A stretch of 10,659 nt of DNA, from positions 1 to 10,659 of the forward strand of contig DAOVTR010000022.1 in assembly GCA_030633015.1 (NCBI GenBank), written 5' to 3'. Below are positions 1-6,310 of this stretch, in pieces; positions within the stretch are counted from its first letter, which is position 1; the number at the start of each line of letters is the position of its first letter. The DNA comes from Bdellovibrionales bacterium (GTDB lineage: Bacteria; Bdellovibrionota; Bacteriovoracia; Bacteriovoracales; Bacteriovoracaceae). Both the position numbers and the translations under genes were made by a program. A model generated the notes under the pieces. The model saw nothing but the letters and a program-made list of their open reading frames with translations, ran no database searches and had not been told where the DNA came from.

Positions 1-2263
1 TGAATTTTCCATTTTTAGCTAGTGTATTATATTTATTTTTAGCAAGATCTTTTTTCTTCTGACCTATTGTGAGTATCATTCCGGGGACAAAAATATCTAC
101 TATTTTCGAATTATTTAACTTATTGTTCCTAATTCCAAGAGGTGGTAAATCATTAAGAAATTCACCAGCATATTCAACCCACTTACCATTTAGATCTTTT
201 TGAGTATGACAAGTAATACATTGAGGGGCCCATCCTGAGTGACAACCACTACACGTAATATTATCGTGTCCCTTTAAATTCACAGAGCATTTACTTGGAA
301 TTTTTTTTAACTGATGAGTTTTATTAGCATTTTTTGAAATTAATACAAGTTCATTATTTTTTAAAATAACATTTGGCAGAGGTATATTTTTCTTTTGTGT
401 TAATAAATACTGAAAATCCTCCGCTTTATTGCCAAATCTTAAATCAACAATTTTTTGAGTATCATTATCAAGCTTATTATATTTTATAACGGTTGATTGC
501 GTTTTCCGATGACAATCAGTACAAGAAACAACCGTTTGCATTTCTTCATGTGCATATAATTTATTATCTCCCATCAATTCAACTGCAACATGACAATCAA
601 TGCACTCAAGTCCCTTTGAATAATGAATATCTTCAGGAGCTTTTTTAAATACCCTATTTTTTTGAATTACTCTATAAGTTGAATGATCACTATTATCAAT
701 TTCATTTTTTTTCAATTGTGTCTCATGCCATCCTTCAAAGTTAGTACTAATCCGTCCTGACCTGCTATGACATCCAAAGCACTGACTATCTGAAACATTA
801 ATACTCAACTGAGGATGATAGTTTTCATAATCAATATATTTACTATCATAATTTAAATGACAGGCCAAGCACCCGCCACCTCTTGAGTTTTCAGTATTGG
901 CCCCTAACTTCTCTTTATTATTTCCAAGATGACACACAATACACATCTGCTTTAAATGAGAATCTGCATTACTCTCTTTTAATTGCTTGACGTCTGTAAG
1001 CATATTGGGATGTGGAATTTCACCAAATACAAAACGGTCTACTGAAATCATACCGGACAACGAATTCATCAACGATTTATCAACTCTACTAACAATGTCT
1101 TGATGACAATTAGTTGTACCACAGGTTTTATCTGCCATATCTAAATTACCAGGGATCTTAACCATGCCAGAGTGTGCCAACTGTTTGTTACTTGTATAAA
1201 CATTTCCTAGATGACAACTACTACAACCTAAAATTTCTTTTAAGTGGGATTTAGAAAAACCAAATTCTAGTTTATGGCATAATAAACACCCCTCCATGTT
1301 ATCCTGTACTTTTTGTGCTTTTACCCCAATTTTATCTGTAAGATACAGCCTAGCATCAGTAAACCCATAGTAATGATCACTAACTAAAGGGTTTACAAGC
1401 TGCCAGTAAGGCCCACGAAACCAAAATGCAAAAACAGTATAACCAATATAAATTATAAAAATCAGACAAAACAATTGCTTTATACTTTTAGAGAAACTTC
1501 GACTAACAAATCTAAGGATAAAAAATAAAAATATAATAAATAGTATAATAGCTAAAACAATTTCAGGAGATGAGATCAGATGAAGGAGTTCTTGAATTGC
1601 TACAAAGTACCAAGGACCTTTTAAGCTTAGTCCCCCCTGGTGAAGATATGTTGGCAAAATAACAGATAAAAGTAGTGTTATATAAAAGATATTTCTCCAT
1701 GCTTTTTTTAATGGAATATATCTCTTTCCATGTTCTACAATTAAAACAAAGAGAAAAAGAGTACTTATAACAATATGTTGATAATATAAAATAGTTAAAT
1801 CGCCTGCTGTTCCAATAAAATATTTTTTTATAATTTCACTACCAAAAGGAATTAGTGTGACAAGGCCATCAACAATCTCCCTGGCCATTTTTCCATCAGC
1901 ATCATCTTTTAAAATATAACCTGATATCATCAAGTAAAAAAACATTGGAAATATAAAAGTTATTTTAAGCCAAGTTATAGTTTTTATTTTTTGATCATAA
2001 TATTTAAAAAGATATTCAAACGTATGTATAATCAACGTAATAACCAATATTTGAGCACTCCAGTAATGAACTGATCTAAAAAATATACCTATTGGATTTT
2101 TAAGCAGGAGTAATTCGAGTGATCTTTTTGGATCAGCAATATCATATACAAAAATTAGTGGAATACCTGATAAAACAACAAGCCAAAAGGAACTTAAAGA
2201 TAACATGCCAAAAGATGATTTTCTCCGATTAAACCAATTAAAAAATTGTTTAATCTTATCCAT
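1..2263 (-). CDS. Cytochrome b fused to multiheme cytochrome c (partial, C-terminus beyond base 1)
   Basis: My own translation from the ATG at 2263 stays open to base 1 (754 residues, no stop), so the C-terminus is missing. Residues 1-290 are a cytochrome b core: helix B carries H66 and H80 (14 apart), helix D carries H163 and H178 (15 apart, the b6-like spacing), giving two b-heme sites. Residues 216-219 read GPWY where bc1/b6f proteins have the Qo motif PEWY. Two more helices (about 235-252 and 262-280) resemble subunit IV. The rest is periplasmic, with nine CXXCH motifs starting at C326, C347, C441, C465, C495, C554, C581, C671 and C682, plus one CX4CH at C381-H387: probably ten c hemes. 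The start overlaps the Rieske stop by 8 bp, implying translational coupling. Inferred role: menaquinol oxidation, with electrons passed from the Rieske centre into the heme chain instead of cytochrome c1. The final electron acceptor is unknown. Confidence 0.9.
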   Translation of the reverse strand, partial: MDKIKQFFNWFNRRKSSFGMLSLSSFWLVVLSGIPLIFVYDIADPKRSLELLLLKNPIGIFFRSVHYWSAQILVITLIIHTFEYLFKYYDQKIKTITWLKITFIFPMFFYLMISGYILKDDADGKMAREIVDGLVTLIPFGSEIIKKYFIGTAGDLTILYYQHIVISTLFLFVLIVEHGKRYIPLKKAWRNIFYITLLLSVILPTYLHQGGLSLKGPWYFVAIQELLHLISSPEIVLAIILFIIFLFFILRFVSRSFSKSIKQLFCLIFIIYIGYTVFAFWFRGPYWQLVNPLVSDHYYGFTDARLYLTDKIGVKAQKVQDNMEGCLLCHKLEFGFSKSHLKEILGCSSCHLGNVYTSNKQLAHSGMVKIPGNLDMADKTCGTTNCHQDIVSRVDKSLMNSLSGMISVDRFVFGEIPHPNMLTDVKQLKESNADSHLKQMCIVCHLGNNKEKLGANTENSRGGGCLACHLNYDSKYIDYENYHPQLSINVSDSQCFGCHSRSGRISTNFEGWHETQLKKNEIDNSDHSTYRVIQKNRVFKKAPEDIHYSKGLECIDCHVAVELMGDNKLYAHEEMQTVVSCTDCHRKTQSTVIKYNKLDNDTQKIVDLRFGNKAEDFQYLLTQKKNIPLPNVILKNNELVLISKNANKTHQLKKIPSKCSVNLKGHDNITCSGCHSGWAPQCITCHTQKDLNGKWVEYAGEFLNDLPPLGIRNNKLNNSKIVDIFVPGMILTIGQKKKDLAKNKYNTLAKNGKF

Positions 2264-2669
2264 TTAAAGTAATCTCAAGTTCTTTCTTTTTACTCTCTAT
2301 ATTATACTTTAATTTTTTTAAATTAATTTTCGCAGGCCCCTTTACAACTACTCCGTCATTCGTAAATTTTGATCCATGGCACGGGCAAGTAAAAAACTGT
2401 TCACTTGATTTTTGTAAAGAGCACCCCAAATGAGTACATTTACGAGATAGGACAAGATAATCCATATCACTTTTGATAACAAAAAAATCACTAAAGACAT
2501 TAGTTGTATTTTGCAACACCTTTAAAGGAATGCTTATTATTAATTTTTTTTTATTAATACTAAGTTTTTCAAAAAAATAAATAGAAGGAATAAAAAACAG
2601 ATAACCTAAGGTTTTAATAAATCGTCTTCTAGACAAGTTAAACTGTAAATCCCTTAAGTTTTTTTTCAC
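2256..2669 (-). CDS. Rieske [2Fe-2S] protein with Tat signal
   Basis: This 137-residue protein is the iron-sulfur subunit of a quinol-oxidising Rieske/cytochrome b complex. A twin-arginine signal SRRRFIK (13-19) precedes a hydrophobic stretch (about 20-33) that probably stays as the membrane anchor. The cluster boxes are C78-T-H80-L-G-C83 and C95-P-C97-H98-G-S100: C78, H80, C95 and H98 are the ligands, and C83 and C97 form the usual disulfide. At the place of the Tyr that raises potential in mitochondrial Rieske (CPCHGSxY) there is F102, which fits a lower-potential, menaquinol-linked complex. The first possible start in frame is GTG at 2669, behind an in-frame stop; it has no strong ribosome binding site, so the start is uncertain, but it must lie before the Tat motif. 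It sits between the Cys-repeat gene (22 bp upstream) and the cytochrome b gene (8-bp overlap). Confidence 0.93.
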   Translation of the reverse strand: MKKNLRDLQFNLSRRRFIKTLGYLFFIPSIYFFEKLSINKKKLIISIPLKVLQNTTNVFSDFFVIKSDMDYLVLSRKCTHLGCSLQKSSEQFFTCPCHGSKFTNDGVVVKGPAKINLKKLKYNIESKKKELEITLNG

Positions 2670-2691
2670 AATGTCATGCCAAGAAAATTAT

Positions 2692-3330
2692 TTAATAATA
2701 AAAGCGTGCAGAGTTTTGCTCATAAGAGTGCCACCTATAACATCCTATTTGATAATCTTCAAAAGTATTTATTATCTCACAACCGTATACACCACACCCG
2801 ACTTTATTACTCCCAAAGGGTCTGAACACCTGGCAACCGCCACTCCAGCATCCCAAATACTCATCTGGAGTCACAAAAAACGATTGACAACCACTCTCCC
2901 AGCAACCAATTTTTAATATATCTGAAACAAAAAACGTCTTACAACCATCCTTCCAACAACCAAGCTGACTACCTTCTGATACAAAAAATGTCTTGCAACC
3001 CGTTTCCCAACACCCTACTTGTTCATTTTGAAATAGATCAAATACCTGACATCCACTATCCCAACATCCAACTTCTTGATTCTTATAAATATTAAAAACG
3101 CTACATTCAGATTCACTACAACCAATTTGCCTATTAAAACCCATAAAATAAACAGCACAACCTGTTTTCCAGCACCCTAATTGAAAATTAGGTGGAACAC
3201 TAAAAAGGTCGCAACCATCTTTCCAGCAACCTAACTGATGGTCCGTCGGTACATAATAATCATTACAAGATTGACTATATAATTCAAAAGGAATCAGTCC
3301 TACAAATAATAAAAATAATAAATTTCTCAT
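2692..3330 (-). CDS. Secreted protein of ten 18-residue Cys repeats, unknown function
   Basis: I do not recognise this family. From the ATG at 3330 the protein has 212 residues: a signal peptide (about 1-20, hydrophobic core LLFLLFVGLIPF, probable cleavage after YSQ), then ten units of exactly 18 residues from C22 to H201, then an 11-residue tail. Every unit has Cys at positions 1 and 14 and Gly at 13; position 12 is always L/I/V, position 4 is aromatic in nine of ten, Trp follows the second Cys in seven, and position 18 is Gly in eight. There are 20 cysteines and none outside the array, so disulfides are likely. A GTG at 3342 could add four residues, but GGAG sits 6 bases before the ATG. It lies in an operon between an FAD reductase and the Rieske gene, so a periplasmic or surface redox or structural role beside the bc-like complex is possible. 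A metal-binding protein or a disulfide-stapled beta-solenoid are alternatives. Confidence 0.85.
   Translation of the reverse strand: MRNLLFLLFVGLIPFELYSQSCNDYYVPTDHQLGCWKDGCDLFSVPPNFQLGCWKTGCAVYFMGFNRQIGCSESECSVFNIYKNQEVGCWDSGCQVFDLFQNEQVGCWETGCKTFFVSEGSQLGCWKDGCKTFFVSDILKIGCWESGCQSFFVTPDEYLGCWSGGCQVFRPFGSNKVGCGVYGCEIINTFEDYQIGCYRWHSYEQNSARFYY
2728..3267 (-). repeat. Ten tandem 54-bp coding repeats (18 residues each)
   Basis: The repeat array inside the secreted Cys-repeat gene is 540 bp, exactly 10 x 54 with no insertion or deletion. Starting each unit at the Cys of C22 gives the pattern C-x2-[FY]-x6-[QK]-[LIV]-G-C-W-x2-G. In this phase all 20 cysteines fall into ten C-x12-C pairs; any other phase leaves unpaired half units at both ends. 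The units differ clearly at DNA level, so selection rather than recent duplication appears to hold the spacing. The best-conserved units are 6-7 (C112-G147); units 3, 9 and 10 are the most divergent (Trp replaced by S72, G180 and Y198). Confidence 0.9.
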
Positions 3331-3336
3331 GAGATT

Positions 3337-3340
3337 CTCC
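3337..3340 (-). promoter_or_regulatory. Ribosome binding site that decides the Cys-repeat protein start
   Basis: On the minus strand GGAG lies 6 bases before the ATG at 3330. The in-frame GTG at 3342 overlaps this GGAG, so ATG is the better start and it leaves a clean signal peptide beginning MRN. Confidence 0.7.
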
Positions 3341-3364
3341 ACGTTTAGGAAAACACTATATATC

Positions 3365-4189
3365 TTACCAATACTCTTCTAAATGAACTTCACCTGACTC
3401 TTTTCTTGAATGCTTTTTAAATCCTTCATCTGTTAAAAACTCCATTGCTGAATCAATCATTAATGGATTCCCACAAAGATAAATATGGGTGTCATCCTTA
3501 ATGGGATGACCATTCCACCTTTTTTTAAAATCATCTCCATGCCAAACATCAGCAACAAATCCTCTGGCACCTGACCAAGAAATCTGCTCCTCTTCTGGAG
3601 AGCTAACAACTGGAATGTAATTAAAATTTTCAGAAATTCTCTCTAGTGTTTGAAGTTCTGCTTGATAACCTAAATCCCAAGAGTGTCGAGCACCATGAAT
3701 AACTGCATACTTCCTATTAAATCCCTCTCCTGATGTAACCAATGTTCTAATCATAGACATATAGGGAGCAAGGCCTGTTCCTGTTGCAATTAAAACAACA
3801 TTTGATTCTTTAGGTATATCTTCCAAAGTGAACATGCCTACAAATTTTTTACCCATCCATAGTTTATCGCCAAGATTTAAATTATATAATCTAGGAGTAA
3901 GAGCACCAGAGCGAACCATGCTTATATAAAATTCAACATGATCTTTCGAAATGGCCGAAGAAGCAATTGAGTATGCTCTACGAATTAATTTACTTGGATC
4001 TTCCATATCTTTTTCTTCTTTATCGGCGAGAGGCGAACGAGTAGCATCCCCTCTTAGGCCAAGGACACCATATTGCCCCGAAACAAAATCTGGAAGTTGC
4101 CCCTCCAAAGGAGCCACTTTAAGTAAGAAATTTCCTGGAGCGAACTCCATCTTTCCTATTACTTTTGCGTTATAATCTAAATTTGCCAT
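3365..4189 (-). CDS. fpr: Ferredoxin/flavodoxin--NADP+ reductase
   Basis: This 274-residue cytoplasmic FAD enzyme moves electrons between NADP(H) and ferredoxin or flavodoxin. The FAD-binding box is R71-A-Y-S-I-A-S77; the NADP-binding Rossmann half has G137-T-G-L-A-P142, GARHSWDLGY (about 170-180) and the L-C239-G-N-P box. It ends in EEYW, with the C-terminal aromatic residue typical of bacterial Fpr that stacks on the flavin. An extra charged loop (about 47-67) between the first strands and the FAD box makes it somewhat longer than E. coli Fpr. The ATG at 4189 has GGAG six bases upstream. It is the first gene of the minus-strand operon, 34 bp before the Cys-repeat gene, and is divergent from oxyR. 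Co-transcription with a quinol-oxidising complex suggests redox balancing or oxidative-stress control, but direct electron exchange is unlikely because this enzyme is cytoplasmic. Confidence 0.93.
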   Translation of the reverse strand: MANLDYNAKVIGKMEFAPGNFLLKVAPLEGQLPDFVSGQYGVLGLRGDATRSPLADKEEKDMEDPSKLIRRAYSIASSAISKDHVEFYISMVRSGALTPRLYNLNLGDKLWMGKKFVGMFTLEDIPKESNVVLIATGTGLAPYMSMIRTLVTSGEGFNRKYAVIHGARHSWDLGYQAELQTLERISENFNYIPVVSSPEEEQISWSGARGFVADVWHGDDFKKRWNGHPIKDDTHIYLCGNPLMIDSAMEFLTDEGFKKHSRKESGEVHLEEYW

Positions 4190-4247
4190 ATGCTACTCCA
4201 TAAATACTAATTAAAATCATTGCAAATACAGTAAAAAACCTACACTA

Positions 4248-4276
4248 AAGATAGTTACCAGACAAGAAATCTTCAA
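4248..4276 (-). promoter_or_regulatory. Putative sigma70 promoter of the fpr operon
   Basis: On the minus strand, -35 TTGAAG (4271-4276) and -10 TATCTT (4248-4253) are separated by 17 bases and end about 59 bases before the fpr ATG. A partial OxyR-like half site (ATAG at 4251-4254, 7 of 10 defined positions over 4251-4265) lies on the -10/spacer, so oxidant control is possible but weakly supported. Confidence 0.45.
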
Positions 4277-4337
4277 CATAAATTTACAATATATTTATTA
4301 TTGAAAACAGTATCTTTTAGACTAGAAAATTAGTTAA

Positions 4338-4373
4338 ATTGATTGTATCTATTAAAAGATAATATTGATCTAT
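4338..4373 (+). promoter_or_regulatory. Putative OxyR operator upstream of oxyR
   Basis: Two copies of an OxyR-like motif (ATAGnTnnnAnCTAT) lie 27-62 bases before the oxyR start. Bases 4338-4352 match 9 of 10 defined positions and 4359-4373 match 8 of 10. The second CTATTA repeats the first with a 21-bp period (4349 and 4370), two helical turns, close to the 22-bp period of E. coli OxyR sites. The match was made by eye in AT-rich DNA. Confidence 0.45.
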
Positions 4374-4399
4374 TACATAAAAATACTCAAGGATAGCTT

Positions 4400-5347
4400 A
4401 TGACTCTAACTCAACTTGAATATGTCATCGCAGTTAATAAATTTAGACATTTTGGGAAGGCAGCCGCGTCGTGTCATGTGACCCAGCCAACTTTAAGTAT
4501 GCAGCTACAAAAACTAGAAGATGAACTAGGGATTATTATTTTTGATCGGTCTAAAAATCCAATTTTGCCTACAATGGATGGCATTGCAGTTATTAATCAA
4601 GCAAAAATAGTTGTTAAAGAGCATAAAAAAATTCTCGATATCATTAATATTGGAAAAAGCAATCTAGAGGGAACATTTAAAGTTGCAGTAATACCAACTC
4701 TTTCTCCATATGTTATTCCAATGTTTGCAAAAACTTTTGCAAGAAAATTTCCCCAAATCAACCTGCTAATTGAAGAATATAAAACTGAAGATATTATTAA
4801 ATTAATTGAAGAAGATGAAATTGATGCTGGAATTCTTGTTACCCCTTTACACAATAATGCTCTAATTGAAAGAGTCTTATATTATGAACCGTTCTATCTC
4901 TTTGTTGCCCAAGATCACCCCTTTTATCAAAAAAATAAAATCCATCAAAATGAACTATCCCTGAAGGATATTTGGATGTTAAATAAAGGAAATTGTTTCA
5001 GAGACCAAGTTTTAAATATATGCACAGAAAATATGAAGGATAATCAGTATCGAGATAATCTGAATTTTGAGAGTGGTAGCTTTGAAACTCTTAAAAATAT
5101 GGTTTTAAATTGCTCTGGATATACCATCCTTCCCCACATGGATGTAACTAAATTTTCTGCTTCAAGAAAAAAAATGGTTAGAGATTTTGCCAAGCCTATT
5201 CCAACACGAGAAGTTTCCATAATACATGGGAGAACATTTCTTAAAGAGAGATTTATAGATGCATTAGAAAAAGTTATTATTGAAGCTGTACCTAAAGAGT
5301 TAATTTCTCACAAAGGTAAAGACTTTGAAATTGTAGAAATATACTAA
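4400..5347 (+). CDS. oxyR: OxyR-type LysR-family peroxide sensor
   Basis: This 315-residue regulator has an N-terminal winged helix-turn-helix (about 1-60, with HFGKAAASCHVTQPTLSMQL as the recognition region, 17-36) and a two-lobe effector domain (about 90-300). The decisive feature is G197-N-C199-F-R-D-Q-V-L-N-I-C208: the cysteine pair spaced C-x8-C at the same residue numbers as the H2O2-sensing pair of E. coli OxyR. The following SGSFETLKNMV block also matches OxyR. There are extra cysteines at C25 and C234. The ATG at 4400 has AAGGA about six bases upstream. The gene is divergent from the fpr/Rieske operon and 15 bp upstream of tatC, on the same strand. It is expected to activate peroxide-defence genes when oxidised; by the usual LysR pattern it may also control itself and the divergent operon through the 4190-4399 region. 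Confidence 0.93.
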   Translation: MTLTQLEYVIAVNKFRHFGKAAASCHVTQPTLSMQLQKLEDELGIIIFDRSKNPILPTMDGIAVINQAKIVVKEHKKILDIINIGKSNLEGTFKVAVIPTLSPYVIPMFAKTFARKFPQINLLIEEYKTEDIIKLIEEDEIDAGILVTPLHNNALIERVLYYEPFYLFVAQDHPFYQKNKIHQNELSLKDIWMLNKGNCFRDQVLNICTENMKDNQYRDNLNFESGSFETLKNMVLNCSGYTILPHMDVTKFSASRKKMVRDFAKPIPTREVSIIHGRTFLKERFIDALEKVIIEAVPKELISHKGKDFEIVEIY

Positions 5348-5353
5348 ATAAGC

Positions 5354-5357
5354 GAGG
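5354..5357 (+). promoter_or_regulatory. Ribosome binding site supporting a TTG start for tatC
   Basis: GAGG lies 5 bases before TTG at 5363 and 14 bases before the in-frame ATG at 5372. The spacing favours TTG; the ATG has only a weak GAAAGAG directly next to it. Confidence 0.55.
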
Positions 5358-5362
5358 AAAAG

Positions 5363-6085
5363 TTGAAAGAGATGTCCGTTACAGACCATTTAACTGAACT
5401 AAGAAAAACAGTAATTAGAATTGTAATCGTTCTGTTTGCAAGCTTTATAGTATGCTATACATTTGGTGATATTTTATCAGAATTTCTTCTGGCCCCACTA
5501 AGAAATAATATTGGTGGAGCAGATAAAATTGTCTATATTGGTATACTAGATAAAGTAATCTCTTTTTTTCAAGTTGCCTTTTGGTCTTCTATTATTGTCT
5601 CATCTCCAGTTTGGTTCTACCTACTATGGAACTTTATAAAACCTGGTCTTCACGACCATGAGATTAGGTCCATCAGACCATTTATTTTTATAAGCTTTAT
5701 TCTTTTTTGCCTTGGTATTGGGTTTGGACAATTTATTGTCTTTCCTTTGACCTTCAAAACGTTAATGGGGTTCGGTGTTCAAAATATTGAAGCTACGTTA
5801 AGTTTAAAAGATTATCTGGCACTTGCCTCCAAAGTTTTAGTTTTTTTAGGAATGGTTTTTCAACTTCCCAATATTATTTTAATTCTTGGAATTATGGGTA
5901 TTGTAAATAGTAAATCATTAAATAAAATGAGACGCTACGTATATGCTGGATTTAGTATCCTATCAGCAATGCTTACTCCTCCTGATATTTTAACAATGTT
6001 AGGTCTATGGATTCCTCTTATTGCGCTCTATGAAATGGGAGTAATTGTTGTTATGATTTTTGTAAGAAAGAAAAAAGAAAAATAA
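5363..6085 (+). CDS. tatC: Twin-arginine translocase subunit TatC
   Basis: TatC is the membrane receptor that binds twin-arginine signal peptides of folded proteins. This 240-residue protein has the usual six membrane segments (about 17-35, 68-90, 106-128, 153-178, 194-210, 213-233). Conserved features are the N-terminal H9-L-T-E-L-R-K15 box, E100 in the first cytoplasmic loop (equivalent to E. coli E103, signal-peptide binding), and M203-L-T-P-P before helix 6. In the helix-4 FGxxFExP region it has Q167 where E. coli has Glu. The TTG start at 5363 is supported by GAGG. tatC is 15 bp downstream of oxyR and probably shares its transcript. Its stop directly abuts the stop of the convergent tatA. 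The Rieske protein in this window is a likely substrate. Confidence 0.95.
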   Translation: MKEMSVTDHLTELRKTVIRIVIVLFASFIVCYTFGDILSEFLLAPLRNNIGGADKIVYIGILDKVISFFQVAFWSSIIVSSPVWFYLLWNFIKPGLHDHEIRSIRPFIFISFILFCLGIGFGQFIVFPLTFKTLMGFGVQNIEATLSLKDYLALASKVLVFLGMVFQLPNIILILGIMGIVNSKSLNKMRRYVYAGFSILSAMLTPPDILTMLGLWIPLIALYEMGVIVVMIFVRKKKEK

Positions 6086-6289
6086 TTAACTCTCAGATTT
6101 TTTATCTGTATCTTCTGTCGGTTTTGAATCATCTACAATTTTATCTTTATCTTGCCCAGATAAACCTTTTTGAAAGTTTTTAATTCCTTCTGCAATAGAC
6201 CCACCCAATTGAGGTATCTTTTTTGCACCAAAAAGTAGAACTAAAATTCCACCAATAACGAGTAACTCTGTTGTTCCTAATCCAAGCAT
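6086..6289 (-). CDS. tatA: Twin-arginine translocase pore subunit TatA
   Basis: This 67-residue protein has the full TatA layout: a short periplasmic N-terminus with E8, one membrane helix (about 7-20), the hinge F20-G-A-K-K-I-P, an amphipathic helix (about 25-43, LGGSIAEGIKNFQKG) and a charged, disordered tail. TatA oligomerises to form the export path for folded Tat substrates. AGGAG lies six bases before the ATG at 6289. It is 21 bp downstream of the tatB-like gene on the same strand and convergent with tatC, with the two stop codons adjacent (TAA/TTA, 6083-6088). There is therefore no room for a separate terminator between tatA and tatC. Confidence 0.94.
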   Translation of the reverse strand: MLGLGTTELLVIGGILVLLFGAKKIPQLGGSIAEGIKNFQKGLSGQDKDKIVDDSKPTEDTDKKSES

Positions 6290-6310
6290 ATTAAACTCCT
6301 AAAATTATGG

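Noticed and set aside
2671..2916. Plus-strand open frame of 81 codons
   Set aside because: It lies antisense to the Cys-repeat array, has no ribosome binding site or recognisable domain, and its openness follows from the 54-bp periodic sequence of the real gene.
2728..3267. 54-bp periodicity as a CRISPR or non-coding satellite array
   Set aside because: There are no constant repeats with unrelated spacers; the periodicity is in protein codons with synonymous and conservative changes inside an intact secreted reading frame.
3951..4175. Plus-strand open frame of 74 codons
   Set aside because: It is antisense to the well-supported NADP reductase, with no domain or ribosome binding site.
4597..4854. 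Minus-strand open frame inside oxyR
   Set aside because: Shadow of the OxyR reading frame; no domain match and no start signal.
6094..6108. CAGAT/ATCTG inverted repeat as a terminator between tatC and tatA
   Set aside because: The stem is only five AT-rich pairs, it lies within the tatA coding end, and no clear U-run follows on either strand in the right place.
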